Translations under genes and position numbers: made by a program | Assembly: GCA_040383945.1 (NCBI GenBank) | Contig: JBEICN010000002.1 | Location: 1-57,965 of the forward strand | DNA length: 57,965 bases | Origin: CAIVSN01 sp040383945 | GTDB lineage: Bacteria > Patescibacteriota > Gracilibacteria > BD1-5 > UBA2023 | Direction: 5' to 3' | Shown here: positions 32,241 through 43,904 of the stretch, piece by piece | Numbering within the stretch: position 1 is the stretch's first letter | Layout of the letters: each line of letters opens with the position of its first letter | The notes under the pieces: model-generated | The model's input: only the letters and a program-made list of their open reading frames with translations | Database searches by the model: none | What the model was told of the DNA's origin: nothing

Positions 32241-33755
32241 ATGTCAATACGAAAACCTGAGGACAATCTTTGGTTCCATGTATACCAACTCGTAGTTGGA
32301 TTTTTTTCGGTTATACGAAACATGTTACTTATGATTGTTGACAGGATACTTCGCAAAAAAACCAGCCGGAGAGTTGAAGCAAATCATCTCCTTTCGAGTC
32401 TACATTTTCTGGCGTATCAATTTCCAAAATCCTTTTGGAAAAAACCTACCGGAATAGGAATGGGGAGAGGGATTGGCACTATCATGCTCTATTTTTTGGG
32501 GAAACGTGTATTTTTTTTGGAAAAAACGGGTTCTAGCGAAGATTTGGCATCAACCACGACTGACACGAAGGGGGCTCCATCTATCCATAATTCTGGATTC
32601 ACACTCATTGAGATGATGATCTCCATAACTCTATTTTCAGGCATACTTATCGGAGCATTTTCAGCATTTGGAAATATCACTCAGTTGAAAAACAAGGTCA
32701 TTGCTGATGTTGATGTATATGAGCAATTGTATGTAGCTGTGGAAAGCCTAAATACCTTGATCAAAGATGGATGAGATATCGATTATGAAGAATATTTCAA
32801 CCGATCCCTCGTCGGCACAACGCTTTCTGGCTGACACTATGTGACATCAAGCTGATTTGGAAATTTTGGCGCTGGATGAGCCATATCTGCGACTCCGAAT
32901 TTTGGCGATGATGTCTATTATTGTCGAAGTATTGTTGGATCTAGTGTTACCAATGCAGGATGTGCCTTGACGGGCGCACTCAATACCAGTGGGAATTCTC
33001 AAGCAGGAAGCATGCAAAGATATGGTCAGTATCAGCTCCAATTTACTGACTTTAATAGCCCAGGGAACAACGATACTCAGCTTTGTACCAACAAAGTTCC
33101 TTCTATACCAGGGATGCCACTGGGCGATGAAGATTGTGATGGGAACATTACCGGAGACTCCGACGATGAGTCGCTCGGACTTTGACCGGTAGCCTTTCCT
33201 CAAAATACAGCAATGCCCGAATTATATCTCATCAAAAAAAACAGCTCCAATCCGACGCGAATTTTGATCCGACTGAAGATAGAAAGAGATCCAGACGCTC
33301 CAGCAACAGCCCATTGTAATACTCAGGCTGGAACTGGTACGGGTTGTATTGGAAGACTTCAGATATTACGACTGATCGGAAGAGATCTTGGGGCAAGCCA
33401 TGGGTCGGGTAGTAGAAGTTACAACGGAAGAATTGACACTTGGGAATGTCAGCCCGATTTCCCATGTGTCACCATGCCAAATCAAACACTCGATGGTGTA
33501 CAGCGATATTTGCCAACTGGGAATGCTTCAGAATGGGTTGATATTTTTAGCAAGGATATTTCGGTAAATTCGGCAAATTTCTTTCTCAGTCCTAATATCG
33601 ATTATACCCTTGCGTGGAAGGGAGGATCTGATATGCTCGCAAACTCCATGCTTCGCATGCAGTTACGACTTGGATATAGTTGGAAAAAAAGGAAGCTGGT
33701 ACAGTTTAGGGTGCCAGAAATCGACGTCACCACCACTATCAACCTTAGAAAATAA
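32241..33755 (+). CDS. Type IV prepilin-like protein with unusually long leader
   Basis: 504 residues as read from ATG 32241. The motif NSGFTLIEMMISITLFSGILIG, with cleavage expected after the Gly and Glu at +5, lies near residue 118, far from the start; pseudopilins usually have 5-30 residue leaders, so the true start may be the TTG in DLAST (near 32547). The globular part is large (about 380 residues), rich in Gly, Ser and Asn and with paired Cys. TGA codons include 32772-32774, 33183-33185 and five in the stretch coding for the GxGNFGAGG region. Next gene is a PilX-like protein, suggesting a minor pseudopilin cluster. Confidence 0.75.
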
Positions 33756-33759
33756 TACT

Positions 33760-34803
33760 ATGGAACCTTGCTGCAAAAATCATTCTGGCTCTGCTCTGAT
33801 AGTCACTCTGCTACTAATAGGGGTACTCTCGCTTGTCATGATACTGCTTATGGAAAAAATAATTCCGACCAGTCAAGCAATTCGAGGCATAGAAAACAGC
33901 ACTATTTGACTCTATCACAGCGCCTCCGCTATTGAGAAAGCATTTGCCAGTATGAACTATAGACAACCCGGACTCGCTGCGGGCACAGGGAATATTACGG
34001 TAAGTAGTGCTCAAGAGGAGGGGAAATATAATGTTTCTCAATCCAGCACAATTGTCCCAATTCCCGGGAAAGGAACGAGCGAATATGACTCAAACTGGAA
34101 TCGTATAAATACAGGAAATCCTGTTCAACTACGAATATCATCTCAAAGCTTGCTGACAAGTTTGGAAGATATGGTATTTGATCTTCGTATGCCAAAAATA
34201 GGAACTAGTGACTCACGTGCTGGATATACCGCAAGCACAAGATATTTCACCAGTAACGCTACCACCCCCGTGATTAATGTCATACTCAGCAATTCCAGCA
34301 TATCACTCATTTCAGACTATGGAACAAGCTGCTCCACATCGGGAGCCCAGAATAATGGACTTACCGCTGACCGAGTAAATGACCCAGATACTATAGCCCT
34401 TGGGAAGCTTTGCATGAAAAACACGAGCGTAATAGGATCAAGCCGAACCCTGGAAGAAATGCTTGATTTGACAGAAAATACAAACTTTTGCTCAGGCTGA
34501 TGCACGCTAAAGTTCAGCTTGGTAAATAAGCTAGAAAATGCTCAAAATCAAGAAGTTCCATATCTAGAGTACCGTATAAGAAAACAAATTTCACTTGGTT
34601 CAACGAACTGAGAAAATTGTTTTTTGAAGTATCCACCTATTACCACGGCCTGTAGCGTGGATATGAACCTTGCCGGGCAACTTGGGCTACCAATAACAAC
34701 GGTTGATTCAGAATGAATAGCATACGGCTATAGGCGGACTAACACAAGAGATCTACAACAGCTTACCACAAACGAAGCGTTCGACTTCGCCGTATTCAAA
34801 TAG
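33760..34803 (+). CDS. PilX-like pilus assembly protein (tentative)
   Basis: 347 residues. A short basic N-terminus followed by SGSALIVTLLLIGVLSLVMILLM is the layout of PilX/PulK N-terminal helices (G-S-A-L-I/V-xxLLLLxxLS), without a classical GF/E site. The rest is an extracytoplasmic Ser/Thr/Asn-rich domain with several Cys. TGA codons (33907-33909, 34498-34500 and others) are Gly. Four bases after the preceding prepilin gene and one base before the pseudouridine synthase gene, so in one operon. Confidence 0.65.
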
Positions 34804-34804
34804 C

Positions 34805-35788
34805 ATGAAAACCCTACTAATAGACAAGGCCGACGAGGGGCAGCGTCTCGATCGATACTTGAGAAAGTATCTCCCTAGCGCCCCGCTCTCTGCTATTTAC
34901 AAACTTGCCCGAACCGGAAAAATCAAAATAAACGGAAAGCGAGTTATTAACGAGTACCGTGTCGAAGAAGGGGATCTTATGGACCTGCACGTATCTGACG
35001 ATATGTTGATGGCATATCAAAAAACATCCGCGACTCCCGTGCTTCCCACTCAGACAAAAGCTCGTCTTTCTGATTGGATTTTATACGAAGATGCATCGAT
35101 ACTTGCCATCAACAAGCCCTCCAAAATAAATGTCCATCCTGGCGACCATAAGAGCAATGAGGTGTCGATTATACAAATGGCACATGATTACTTTGAGGGG
35201 AAGTATAGTAGCCCTATGTTTTCCCCATCCCTCGTACATCGTATCGACCGAAACACAACGGGAGTTCTCTTAATTGCCAAAGATCGACACTGACTAAATT
35301 TTTTGCTTGATGAACTTCAGTCACATCGCATGCGGAAGAAATATCTCGCACTGGTTACGGGAAAATTGCAAGGCAACCAAACAATCCGCAGTCCACTACT
35401 GCGAATTGAAAACGCCAAAAATGAATCAAAAGTACGAGTCGATCCAAATGGACAAAAGGCGATAACTCACTATAAGTCCCTCTTTGCATCAGACAAAATA
35501 AGTCTGCTTGAGGTAGAGCTAGAAACCGGAAGAATGCACCAAATCAGAGTGCATCTCAGCTCTATCTGACACCCGATATTGGGAGACTCCGTATACGGAA
35601 AACGAGAAAAAAACCGAGAGCTCCAGATCGCTTGAGAGTCCTTTCGACAAATGCTCCACGCCAGAGAATTAGCCTTTGTTCATCCTGTCACTCGAAAATT
35701 GACCACTATAATAGCACCGATACCCGAAGATATGAGGATAGCTCTAGAGTACTACTTTCCTTTACTCGAAGCGTTTGACGCCTTGTAG
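34805..35788 (+). CDS. RluC/RluD-type 23S rRNA pseudouridine synthase
   Basis: 327 residues. S4-like N-terminal domain (EGQRLDRYLRKYLPSAP, KIKINGKRV), then catalytic motif HRIDRNTTGVLLIAK with the nucleophilic Asp, and KKYLALVTGKL. Conserved ETGRMHQIRVHL is followed by a TGA (35567-35569) supplying the Gly of GHPILGDSVYG, which is nearly invariant in the family. The exact target uridine (RluC or RluD) cannot be told. 3' end overlaps the convergent secreted-protein gene by 37 bases. Confidence 0.93.
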
Positions 35789-36765
35789 ATAACCTGTCCT
35801 ATGGGATTCATAGTATCTCTGAGGTATTCGCGTATCATGAGATATCGATCCTCGATGAGCACCATGAGAATATGAGAAGCGTACGTTTGCTCAAAATCTC
35901 GATATGCATCAAATGCATCATCAAATACTCTTTGGGTATGGGCAATTTCGTTTGTGGCTCGACTGGAAACACTTCCCAGTGAAGCCGCCAAAGACTCGCT
36001 GCTTGGAAATCTCTCGTACGGAGCATTGGGATCAGCCTGACGCTGTGCTCGGAGCTTATCCTCGTTTTGAATCACTCTAGACAATTGATTTTTGACATTG
36101 TCGTCAACATATTTGAGATAATGTCTATAATTACAGTACTCCATGGTCGCCGAGCGTATAAGAGATCGCTTCATACTGAGCTCAGCGCCATCGCCCTCCT
36201 CTTTTGATACATTTTTACATCCACGCTGTTTCATCTGTGATTCTATTTGCTGAGTTGCTCGCTCCAAATTGCGCACCATATTGGTGCCTTCTGGATGAAA
36301 TTCTTTCACGAGCCTCGTGTGAATTTTGTACTTGGTGTTGAGAACTGCACACGCATAAAGTGCGTTCATTCGCTCTTTATATACGAGAGAAGCCTTTTCG
36401 ATTTGGGAAGCGAGTGGGAGATTCTGGCTCTCTAGCGCAATAATTCCTTGGATCTCTAGTGGATCCGCCTTTATGGCATCAATACCTTCTCTAAACTTTT
36501 TATCTGCGTTGGCATCGTATATATCGGGATAAAAATATTCCGGAAAAACAATAAGATCCTTTGGGATTTCCTGCTGCGAGCCTATCGGTGAGTTCCAAGG
36601 AGCGGCGCTCTCTCACTTAGCGTAGCAGAGAGTCTTCACAGACTCTGTATAGCTTTGATGCGTATAAAGTCCAGGGGCATCAACTGCCCAAAGGGGCAAT
36701 GAAATTCCGCACAAGCTCAAGGCAAAGCAAAGACGCAGTGGTAAAAAAGGGCCTACATGACTCAT
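35752..36765 (-). CDS. Secreted helical protein adjacent to a TraG-like ATPase
   Basis: 337 residues. Starts at ATG 36765 with a signal peptide (hydrophobic core ending ISLPLWAVDA, cleavage near LWA). The mature part is largely helical with many charged residues, including EFHPEGTNMVRNLERATQQI. One TGA (36616-36618) is Gly. Its start overlaps the ATPase stop by 13 bases, so the two are translationally coupled, suggesting an extracytoplasmic partner of that ATPase. No family recognised. Confidence 0.72.
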
Positions 36766-39149
36766 ATTCTAAAATTAATTTCCTTCTCTATAAATTCTCG
36801 CTCCCGACCGTACTTCAAACGAGAAATCTCACGGTAGGCTTTTGCAAGCTTGGGGTTTCCTGCTTCAAGATACGGATTAGTTGGAGTTAAGCTAAATGCT
36901 GTCGAAGGTTGTCCATCAATGGCAATTTTTGTCACTCATTTAAATTTATCCATATTCACCAGATCCATATCTGAAAATGCCGGACTAAACTGCTTGGCGA
37001 GAAATTCTGCATCCTCTGGGCCAACCTTATACGCCATCATGGACCCCACATTACCAAATATCGCATCTTTAAGATTTACATTGGACTTCGTAAGTGCATC
37101 TGACTTCTGGAGTTGCCCCAGATACTGATGGGCCACAATAAGTCACAATCGATACTTTCTGGCCTCTGAAAGTATCGATTCGATAGACTCGGTGATGTAA
37201 TTTTGAAATTCGTCAATATACAAGAAAAAATCGTGTCGATCTTGTCGATCAATGCTCTGTCGTCGCATAGCAGCCATTTGGATTTTTGATACCAGTATCA
37301 GTCCCAAAAGATTGGAATTAAAATCTCATAAAATCCCTTTGGAAAGATTAATAAAGAGTATCTTTGATGTCTGCATACAGTCATACACATCAAACGAGCT
37401 TTTGGTCTGACCGATGATGTTACGCATCAGTTTATTAGTAATAAATCCTCCGAACTTTGCTGCAAAATATGGGATAATTTCACCCTTTTCTCTTTCTCAC
37501 ATTTTCGCATATGTTTGGTCCCACCAACCACGAACGACAGGATCTTTGAGGGTTCTTCTGCGCTCCTTCTGAAATTCATCATCCGTAAAAAGTCGAAGTA
37601 TGTCCGTAAGGGCACAGCCACCGGGATAATCCATCAAAGTGAGCACTCCATTGCGGAAATAGTCTTGTATTCGAGGACCAAATATTTCGGAACCAAAAAG
37701 CTTGATCATAATGTTGAGCGCGTCTTGCGCCACTATTTGCTTCTCGTCGTCAGATGCTGCCTCGAGGATATTAATTCCAAGAGGTCGCGCCATATCTGCA
37801 GGATCAAAGTAGACAATATCGTCAGACCGAGACTTTGGAACAAACGGAAGAAGATCTTTGGCAAGATCCCCGTGAGGATCGATAACCGCAAGTCATCGTC
37901 ACGAACGAATATCCTGCCGTGCCATCGATTGGAGAATAGACGACTTCCCCGTACCAGTCTGCCCCACCACATAAAAATGACGGAAGCGGTCTTCATTCTT
38001 AAGAAAAATATCCTTTGTGACTCCTTGATAGGTATTAGTTCCGAGTAGCAACCCTTCAGTTGGTATATTGATTGGAGCCTTTACGATTTTGAAGTTTTGC
38101 CAGCGAATTTCTGCTATACGATTGTATTTGGAATGAGGAAAATGAAAGAGGGACGCGAGCTCCTCGGTCGTAAAAATGGTGGAATGCGAAGAGTTGGAGG
38201 ATCTCGCGAGATACTGTGTCAAAAATTGATCAAACGCACGAATTCGAGTAAGTTTGAGACTGTTATATCCGGGAGCACCGTACTGGGCATATGCAGCGGC
38301 AATGTTCGAGACGATGGACTCTATAGAATTTTCTTGGACCCCTGCAGCAAGCACCCGTATCGAAGTCCGAAACCCCGTCTTCTTCGCTTTTTCACGTATT
38401 CACTCCTTCTCAGTGAGGTGATCGTCAGAGTCGTGGGAATCCTTTGAATCATGATCGTCTACTCCACCAAAAAGTGTTCCAAAAAGACTTCCAATTCCGA
38501 ACCCATGGTGTGACTTTCCGAGCGACTTTTCAAACTTAAGTGCTTTGGATTGCCAAGTATCATGCATGGGAGATATGGCGATTTGAACTACCGCACTCTC
38601 AGCAGAAGAAAGCTTTGCCAGGGCTCAGAATACGGCATTCATGGGATCAGACTCGAGCTTTTGGTAGGACTTGATCGGCTCAAAATATGATTTTTTGGTT
38701 ATGAGCTGTCACCCTCTCACAACATTGCGCCCCTCAAATATGTTGAGCTCATCAACTGCTTCAACAAGCGCATCGGAGTACATGCTCGTAATGAGCTTCT
38801 CTATCGATCCTCGGATACTTGCCGGGGTCACGACTATCAAAGAAATTTCTCACGCATGAGACACTACCTCAAGCGACAGACTCGTATTGCCAAAAAAACG
38901 ATTGAGAAATCCGGCCTCACTCAAAGATCGAAAGCCCACCAGCAACTGCTCCATAAGACTGATCTGCTCCTTGAAATCGCGTGTAGTCTCTCGCTTCTCA
39001 TCACTATCACTATCTTTGCGTGGCAAAAGCACTCTCAAAAAAACAATGTCCAGCATTTGATCAAATCGACGTCGCCGATAATACCACGCAAGCCATATGG
39101 CAAAAACGATACAAATTCCGAGGGGAATTGCTACAAGGATTCCATTCAT
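36753..39149 (-). CDS. Second VirD4/TraG-like ATPase
   Basis: 798 residues, paralogous to the 25883-28795 product. Single N-terminal membrane helix (ILVAIPLGICIVFAIWLAW), about 350 residues of variable domain containing an Asp/His/Ser-rich insert (DDHDSKDSHDSDDH), then Walker A VVGQTGTGKSS (about 396-404), LAVIDPHGDL, NLSKGILGDFNSNLLG, FFLYIDEFQN, SEARKYRLGLIVAHQ and DAIFGNVGSMMAY. At least six TGA-Gly codons (e.g. 37899-37901, 37497-37499, 36936-36938). Shorter than its paralogue and with a different N-terminal region, so the two probably serve different partners. Confidence 0.85.
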
Positions 39150-39182
39150 GTATAGAGTATAGCAGACAACGCCCAAAACACA

Positions 39183-39218
39183 AAAAATCCCCCGTCTCCG
39201 AAGAGATGAGGGATTTTT
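39183..39218 (-). terminator. Terminator after the S-layer gene
   Basis: On the minus strand AAAAATCCC, an inner stem TCTC-TTCG-GAGA with a UUCG-type tetraloop, then GGGATTTTTT. Placed about 40 bases after the S-layer stop and before the ATPase gene on the same strand; symmetric enough to act in both directions. Confidence 0.85.
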
Positions 39219-39256
39219 GTATCAAGTAGATCAATTAGGTGAACCTAAGAGAAAAA

Positions 39257-42200
39257 CTAGAAGCTAAGAACCGCGCCAGCAACAGTGTAGCTATCAGAAG
39301 TATTGATAGTACCAGAAGCACCACCATTAGAATCTGTATAGCTGTATGAAACAGCATTAGTTCCAGAAGCCACACCTTGAACTCCTTCAAGAGAAGTACC
39401 GAAAGTGAGAGTTCCATTTGAAGGAGGAACGATACTAGAAGTATCAGCTCGAACCATAAATGTAACAGTTTGTCCAGCAGTAACAACGATAGCAGAAGCA
39501 AAAGTGAATGTAACATCACTTCCACTTACAGAACCAGTTGCGTAGTCAGTATTGTTGTATCGGAGTCGGTAGTTGGATCCAGATGCAGATGCATTACCAG
39601 AAAGGCGAACCTTAATAGCAGAAACTGAAACATCTCGAGTTCCTTCAGCCTTAATTGAGTAAGTCGCGATATCGTGATTGGTGCTTCCTACAACCTTTCC
39701 AGATGGAGTAGGCATAGTAGAAGCGAGAACAACCTTTGAATCTTGAACCAACATAGTAGCAGAAGGAGCAACAGTATTGGCAATAACATTAGAAGCAAGA
39801 GTAGAAAGATTTCCACCAGCAACTCCAGTATATTCAATAGCCGTAGGTGCAATTACCACTTCTCGACCCTTTTCGAGAGTTACAGAAGCAGTAGTGTCAG
39901 CTCGAACTGAGATTGACTTAGTACCTGCCTTAGGAATTACGAAGTTAAGACCCGTAAATTGAGCAGTGTTACCAACGAAGGTAGCAGTAGCTGAACCAAT
40001 TTGAGTTGAACCATCAAAAAGTTTTACATTAGTGAGGTTTCGTCCAAGATCAGTAACTCCAGTTAGAGTAGATCCTGTTCCAAGATTGAGTTTATCAAGT
40101 CGGATATCTTCATTGTTTGATGCTCGAACCTTGAATCAGAGAATTTCAACATTAGTCATTCCAGCAACAAGAATTTGCTTAGAAGGAGTAAGTGAATCAG
40201 CCTCAACGGTAAGAGTACCATTTGAAACGATTGAAACAGCTGAAGAAGATGCATTTGATGCAGGACCAGTTACGGAAACTGCAGTCTTAACACCTACAGC
40301 AGAAGTTCGACCAGATTCAAGAATTACCTGAAGTGATGTTGCAGTAGCAGCAGAAGTTACATCAGCGTAAACATCAATGGTAACCGTAGAGTTAGCTCCA
40401 ACATTGAGAGCACCTGCATTTACAGAGAAAGTGTTTCCTGTAGATTGTGGGTTAGCTACAGATGTGGCAATAGAGTTAACACCTACCTTAAGGGTAAGAT
40501 TGTTAATACCAGTCACACCTCCTGAAAGGGCTACTCCAACGGTAGTAACATTGAGATCATCAGCATTGGAAGCTTGAAGATTGAATGAACCAATCTTAGC
40601 GTTTGACTGTCCCTTAACGAGATTAGTCGTGCTGAATCCTCCATTTGCCGAAGCAGTAAGAGCAACATTTTCTACAGCAATAGTGTTTCCATTAGTACCT
40701 GTAAGAGTAAGTGTCTTGATTGAGTTGGACGAAATGAGCTTGTAAGAAGCGTCAATAAGTTCAGCTCGGTAACTATCTGAACTTGTAGCAGAAGTACCGA
40801 TAGAAGCTACGATAGCAACCTTAGCCGTAGCTCCAGCCTTGATGGTGAAGTAGGTGGAAAGGTAACCAGTATTTGCTCCAGACCCGTAGTTAGCTGCGTT
40901 AGCAGCATCCGTAGAGAATACTGTTTGTCCATCTACCGTAAGCTTAAGGGTTCCTCGGAGATTTGTAGTACCAGAAACTTTATTCACCTTGAAGTTAAGT
41001 TTTTGGAATTCCATATCCTCACCAGATGCCTTAACATCGAATGTTCCAAGAACTACATCATCAATACCAGGAGCAGCGCTCTGTGATCGTGAATCAGTAG
41101 CCTTAGCTACAGTAACTGTACCCTCTCGAACCTTGTACCAGTATTGGGTAGAAGGAAGAGAAGTAGCAAGAACGTAGTTTCCCGTAACCGCACCCTTAGC
41201 TACGATATCAAAATCATCTCGGATCTTTGCAGAGAAAGTTCGAGTTGAATTGTATTTACCAGTAGCTACTGAAGCCTTAACGGTGAAGAATCGGCTAGAA
41301 CCTTGAGGAATAGTGTAAGGAGCAGTAAATTGGAAATTTACATATCGTCCTACAGAAGCTGTTGCAGAAGCAAGAACATTTCCTTCTTGTGAAATAATTT
41401 GGAAAGTATCAAGGTCTCCGTCAGAAACAGAACCTTCTACGAACACATTAACTCCTTCAACAACGAGGTCTTCCTTAGAGTTCGTTTGCTCAACCTTGAA
41501 CTTTGCTACCTCAGTAGATTGTCCAATGTCGAGGGAAACTGCAGCACCCTCAGTTGAAGCACCACCTACTGCGATTGCAGTAACGTTGTATTGAACGAGA
41601 GCAGAAGAACCGTCAACTACAGAGTGAACTGCAGAAGAAACTGGAGCACCAGTAACAGTACCACCAGCAAGAACCTTAGAAAGAGTAAGACCTACGGTAC
41701 CAGAGTAAACTCCAGATCGTACATTGAGTGCGATAGTAACCGTCTTAGTTTCACCAGCCTTGATTTGAAGTGGAGTAGTTCCAAATGAAACGGTAGCCTT
41801 TCCATCAGAAGTGAGAGATTGAGCAACGTTTCCAAGTCGTGAACCACCTACCCAAGCTGAGATACCTGCAACATTAGTGTTGGAAAGGAGTCCAGATCGA
41901 GTAACTTCAACACCAGTAACCGTAGCATCCTTAGATCCAGCCTTGATGTCTACCACAAGAACCTTGTTGTAAGCAGAACCAGTTGCAAGGGTAGTTGCAG
42001 CAGGAGTAGCAGGATTTACAGAAACCATAACATCACCAGTAGCAACGGTGGTATCAGTACCAACGGTTACACCAGTATTTGTTGTAGGAGTTGTAGGAGT
42101 GGTAGTTCCAGTGTTAGTATCTGGAGTAACTGGAGGCTCAACCATATCAGTAGTGTCAAGCGCAAGAGCACCTGCAGCTACCTTGAATGCTTCACCACGA

Positions 42201-42748
42201 GTTGAGGTAGCATTTGGTCGGAATGAAGTACCAGACTTAATAAGCCCTTCTTCAACCGCAGCGTTAACGTAACCGTAAAGGTCACCCATAGACGCAGGAA
42301 CATCAGTGAAACCAGCAGAAACATCAGTAGGAGCTACTCCTCGGGCAGAGAGAAGCATCTTTACCATTTCGGCTCGAGTAACGAGATCCATTGGTCGGAA
42401 TTTTGCATTAGCTGATGAAACAATTTCAAGATCAGCTGCAGCTTCGATGTATCCACAAAGGTCACCCAAAGCAGAAGTTACATCAGAAAAGTAGTTTCCT
42501 GCACATTCAGCTGCTGATTCATCAGCGAGCTTAACTGCAATTTTTGCCATTTCAGCTCGAGTGATATTATCACCGAGTCGGTATCCGGCTTCGCTAGACT
42601 GAGTGTTAATAACACCAGCTTCAGCAAGGGCTTCAGCATTAACGGCAAACTCAGAAGCTGCGAGAGCGGTGAGCGATGAGCTCATTGCCGTTGCAACGAT
42701 TGCGAGTGCGCTAGTTGTTGAAGTTACCTTTTTAAAAAGATTACTCAT
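39257..42748 (-). CDS. S-layer-type surface protein with three SLH domains
   Basis: 1163 residues, the longest protein here. Signal peptide MSNLFKKVTSTTSALAIVAT, cleavage near ALA (about residue 31), then three SLH domains (about 35-85, 90-145, 150-205; ITRAEMAKIAV, VTRAEMVKMLL, STRGEAFKVAA are their helix ends), which bind wall polymers. A Thr/Pro-rich linker follows (TPDTNTGTTTPTTPTTNTG), then about 900 residues of repetitive beta-rich Ig-like sequence rich in Thr, Val, Ser, Ala. Only one TGA codon is used (40136-40138, residue 871), against one per 30-100 codons elsewhere. Strong promoter upstream and strong terminator downstream indicate high expression. Confidence 0.93.
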
Positions 42749-43067
42749 AGAGCGACTATAAGTTAAGAATAAAATATCGTACTGCATGAATCTTGGGTCT
42801 GCCAACCTTCAAAACATGTCTACGACCAGGTATACTTCCTGGGAAGTTAAAGCTTTAACCTCTGTAAGTTTCCTTGACGAGAGGAAACATTCGACGATTG
42901 TTTTTCAAGCGCAAAATATTTCCTCCCGTTTTCAGAAGCGGGAGGAGGAAAAGAAGATGTTCAATTTGATACGCGTTCGCACACGTACTCCGTCGTTTTG
43001 AACAAAACAACGGATGCAGAGAGTGTTAACGAACGTGAAAAGGATTGAACACCTTTTCGTGCCTCGA
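42749..43067 (-). other. Long structured 5' leader of the S-layer mRNA
   Basis: About 310 bases between the predicted transcription start and the S-layer ATG. No convincing protein-coding frame. It holds two inverted repeats: CCTCCCG ... CGGGAGG (about 42926-42950) and CCGTCGTTTTG ... CAAAACAACGG (about 42990-43013). These may stabilise the mRNA or control translation. No Shine-Dalgarno precedes the ATG. Confidence 0.5.
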
Positions 43068-43094
43068 ATTATATAGAGAATGGAGTGATGTCAA
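43068..43094 (-). promoter_or_regulatory. S-layer gene promoter
   Basis: On the minus strand a consensus TTGACA (43089-43094), a 15-base spacer and a consensus TATAAT (43068-43073). It is the only promoter in the window with both hexamers perfect, consistent with the heavy expression expected of an S-layer gene. Confidence 0.7.
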
Positions 43095-43163
43095 ACGCAA
43101 TACTGGGCTCTTCACACTTTTTTCACACATCATTCGGGGAAGAACGCGTCTTCAAACTAGAGC

Positions 43164-43898
43164 CTATAATATATCTTTTTTATTTGCAAATATTGTGATT
43201 TCAAGAAGTTTTTGCCTTTCTAATGCTGAAAGCTTGGAATGTTGACCTTCTTGTAAATTTCATAATTCTATATTTTCAATGCGAATTCGCTTTAGTTTTT
43301 TCACGTCATGCCCAATAGCTTCCACCATGCGTCGGATCTGCCTATTTTTTCCCTCTCGAAGAATTATAGTGAAGGCTCACGATGCTGCGCGCTTAACCTC
43401 TGCGGGGAGCACCCTTTCCCCAAGCACCTCAAGGGTTCATGAAGCAAGTCGCTTGAGATCAAAATCTTCAATACGTCAATATACTTCAACCAGGTATTCC
43501 TTCTCGTGCATATACCTGGGGTGCATCAGGTAGTTTGAGAGTCGACCGTCATTGGTCAAGAGAAGCAGTCCTGTGGTATCCTTGTCAAGTCTTCCGATAG
43601 GAAATACTCGCTCTTTGATGTCGACAATGTCCATGATGCCGGTATCGTTTTGACTCACACAGGTGGTTACGATACCACGAGGCTTATTGATTTTGTAGTA
43701 GACAAAATCAGCGATTTCCAAAATAGCCTCATCTCCGACTACTACCCGATCCACCTCTGGATTGATCATCTGACCGATAGTAGCAACTTGGCCATTCACC
43801 GTGACAAGGCCTCGTGCAATAAATTCCTCTGCCTTTCTCCGAGAAGCAAAACCAGACTGCGCGAGATATTTATGAATTCTAAGAGAAGAGCTTTCCAT
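43164..43898 (-). CDS. RsuA/RluB-type rRNA pseudouridine synthase
   Basis: 244 residues. N-terminal S4 domain (IHKYLAQSGFASRRKAEEFI, GLVTVNGQ), catalytic IGRLDKDTTGLLLLTNDG, then LREGKNRQIRRMVEAIGH and LKRIRIENIELGNL, the RluB/RsuA family signature. TGA codons at 43476-43478, 43437-43439, 43377-43379 and 43260-43262 give Gly, the last in the conserved LGNLxxG. Target is probably 23S U2605 or 16S U516; not distinguishable by eye. Downstream of murB (seven bases), same operon. Confidence 0.93.
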
Positions 43899-43904
43899 GA
43901 TGTA

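Noticed and set aside
40032..42494. Several long open frames opposite the S-layer gene (plus strand)
   Set aside because: They are shadows caused by the biased codon use and repetitive Thr/Val/Ala sequence of the S-layer gene; no independent start signals or domains.
39257..42748. Tandem DNA repeats or CRISPR-like array in the S-layer region
   Set aside because: Similarity is at the level of low-complexity protein sequence; no regularly spaced identical direct repeats with spacers were seen here or elsewhere.
42926..42950. Hairpin CCTCCCG/CGGGAGG as a terminator
   Set aside because: No T run follows on either strand; it fits better as a structure in the S-layer mRNA leader.
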